Shown here one piece after another: positions 24,161 through 25,582 of a stretch of DNA of 25,582 bases. How positions within the stretch are numbered: position 1 is the stretch's first letter; every line of letters starts with the position of its first letter. The stretch covers positions 1 to 25,582 of the forward strand of contig JAEYYP010000440.1 in assembly GCA_023428425.1 (NCBI GenBank), read 5' to 3'. A program made the position numbers and the translations under genes. Below the pieces are notes generated by a model. It was not told the origin of the DNA. It did no database searches and saw nothing but the letters and a program-made list of their open reading frames with translations. Source of the DNA: Pseudomonadota bacterium. GTDB lineage: Bacteria; Pseudomonadota; Alphaproteobacteria; Rhizobiales; Devosiaceae.

Positions 24161-25061
24161 CGCTGTCCTGTCATCGGCCAACGCGGTCGACCTCGAAGCC
24201 GGCCGCGCCCGCCGCCGCCATCTCATCAGCCGCGTCGTCATCTACTCGCTGCTGACCTTTTTCGCGATCATCTACCTGATCCCGCTCTGGGTGGTGTTCT
24301 TCAACTCCTTCCGCCCCCTGCCGGAAATCTCCGCCAACGGCCTCATCGCCTTCCCGCAGAGCCTGCGGCTCGATGCCTGGCCACAGGCCTGGGCAGAGTT
24401 CTGTATCGGCGGTCAGTGCGCTGGCATGCAGCGCTACTTCTGGAACTCGGTGATGATGGTGGTTCCGGCCACGATCATTTCCACCGCGATGGGCGCCGTG
24501 GTCGGCTACGTGCTGAGCAAGTGGAAGTTCCGCGGCTCCGAGATCGTCTTCGGCATGATGCTGCTCGGCGTCTTCATGCCCGGCCAGATCGCGCTGCTGC
24601 CCTGGGCCTTCATCCTGGGCAAGATCGGCCTCTCGAACTCCGTCTATGGCCTGATCCTGGTGCACTGCATCCAGGGCCTCGCCTTCACCACGCTGTTCTG
24701 CCGCAACTACTTCGTCGGCATCCCCGACGATCTGGTAAAGGCGGCGCGTATCGATGGCGCCGGCTTCTGGCGCATCTTCTACCGCATCATCCTGCCGATC
24801 TCCCCGCCGATCCTCATCGTCACGGTCATCTGGCAGTTCACCGGCATCTGGAACGAGTACCTGTTCGGCGTTGTGCTGAACTCGGGTGCCAACCAGCCGA
24901 TCACCGCGGCGCTCGTGGCGCTGTCGATGAGCGGAACGACGGTGCGAACCTACGACGTCATGAGTGCCGCCGTGCTGATCGGCGCGCTGCCGCCGCTGCT
25001 CGTCTACTTCTTCGGCGGCAAGTACTTCGTCCGTGGCCTGACCCAGGGAGCGATCAAGTGA
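24153..25061 (+). CDS. Sugar ABC transporter permease (MalG type)
   Basis: This 302-aa inner-membrane permease is the second half of the channel. Hydrophobic helices are visible at about 28-50, 98-120, 131-152, 163-183, 216-235 and 265-288. The coupling loop is KAARIDGAGFWRIFYRIILP (196-215). GTG 24153 is chosen because GGGAGG lies six bases upstream; a TTG two codons earlier would overlap the ribosome site. A Cys-containing periplasmic insert (FCIGGQCAGMQR, about 83-94), between the first two helices, could carry a disulphide. The gene overlaps the first permease and is followed by an 11-codon ORF and the ATPase gene. Confidence 0.93.
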   Translation: MSDAVLSSANAVDLEAGRARRRHLISRVVIYSLLTFFAIIYLIPLWVVFFNSFRPLPEISANGLIAFPQSLRLDAWPQAWAEFCIGGQCAGMQRYFWNSVMMVVPATIISTAMGAVVGYVLSKWKFRGSEIVFGMMLLGVFMPGQIALLPWAFILGKIGLSNSVYGLILVHCIQGLAFTTLFCRNYFVGIPDDLVKAARIDGAGFWRIFYRIILPISPPILIVTVIWQFTGIWNEYLFGVVLNSGANQPITAALVALSMSGTTVRTYDVMSAAVLIGALPPLLVYFFGGKYFVRGLTQGAIK

Positions 25062-25096
25062 TGGCTCCCTTCCAGGCAACCGGCGCGATCAAATAA
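25061..25096 (+). CDS. Possible 11-aa coupled peptide ORF
   Basis: ATG overlaps the permease stop (TGATG) and the frame reads MAPFQATGAIK then TAA. Its last four residues repeat the permease C-terminus (GAIK). It may be a remnant of a duplicated gene end, or a coupling device that carries ribosomes toward the ATPase start 20 bases later. Function is not known and translation is uncertain. Confidence 0.25.
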   Translation: MAPFQATGAIK

Positions 25097-25116
25097 GTTC
25101 GGAGGCGTTTTCCAAA

Positions 25117-25582
<466 letters not shown>

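Noticed and set aside
24416..25096. 226-codon plus-strand frame overlapping the second permease
   Set aside because: It is a shadow frame, His/Arg/Leu rich, inside a permease with clear membrane helices and coupling loop.

Overview
The window reads as a GC-rich alphaproteobacterial chromosome. The order maf-yacG-tRNA-Phe, the codon use and the ABC sugar-uptake style suggest Hyphomicrobiales, perhaps Devosia-like; this is inference, because no rRNA or marker gene is present. A roughly 14 kb integrative element interrupts ordinary core genes.

Left flank (1-1732): the 3' end of maf, then yacG in a stop/start overlap, a GC-rich intergenic palindromic repeat, an SDR oxidoreductase on the minus strand, and tRNA-Phe(GAA) with a clear promoter.

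Element (about 1714-15775): it is inserted at the 3' end of tRNA-Phe and bounded by a 20/19-nt direct repeat. From the left it carries a P4-type tyrosine integrase, an AlpA-like excisionase/regulator, an 880-aa primase-SF3 helicase, a structured non-coding stretch with an AT-rich block (candidate replication origin), and a Cys/His-motif protein of unknown function on the minus strand. Next comes a type I restriction-modification operon: XRE regulator, hsdM, hsdS, a DUF4268 protein and hsdR. From hsdM to hsdR each start codon overlaps the previous stop. There are no capsid, packaging or conjugation genes, so it resembles a phage satellite or replicating genomic island with a defence cargo. Two lesions are visible: a one-base frameshift in the XRE regulator and an in-frame TAA in hsdR after codon 534. 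As read, the island should methylate but probably not restrict in the usual way, unless the remaining fragments or the DUF4268 nuclease-like protein compensate.

Right flank (15776-25582): a secreted fasciclin-domain protein, a small membrane protein, a GT4 glycosyltransferase, and then a carbohydrate locus. That locus holds a DUF2961/GH172 protein, a Tm-1-like protein and a ROK repressor, with a divergent ABC importer (binding protein, two permeases, and an ATPase cut by the window end). A palindrome over the -10 region of the importer promoter is a plausible ROK operator, and a hairpin after the binding-protein gene probably sets subunit ratios.
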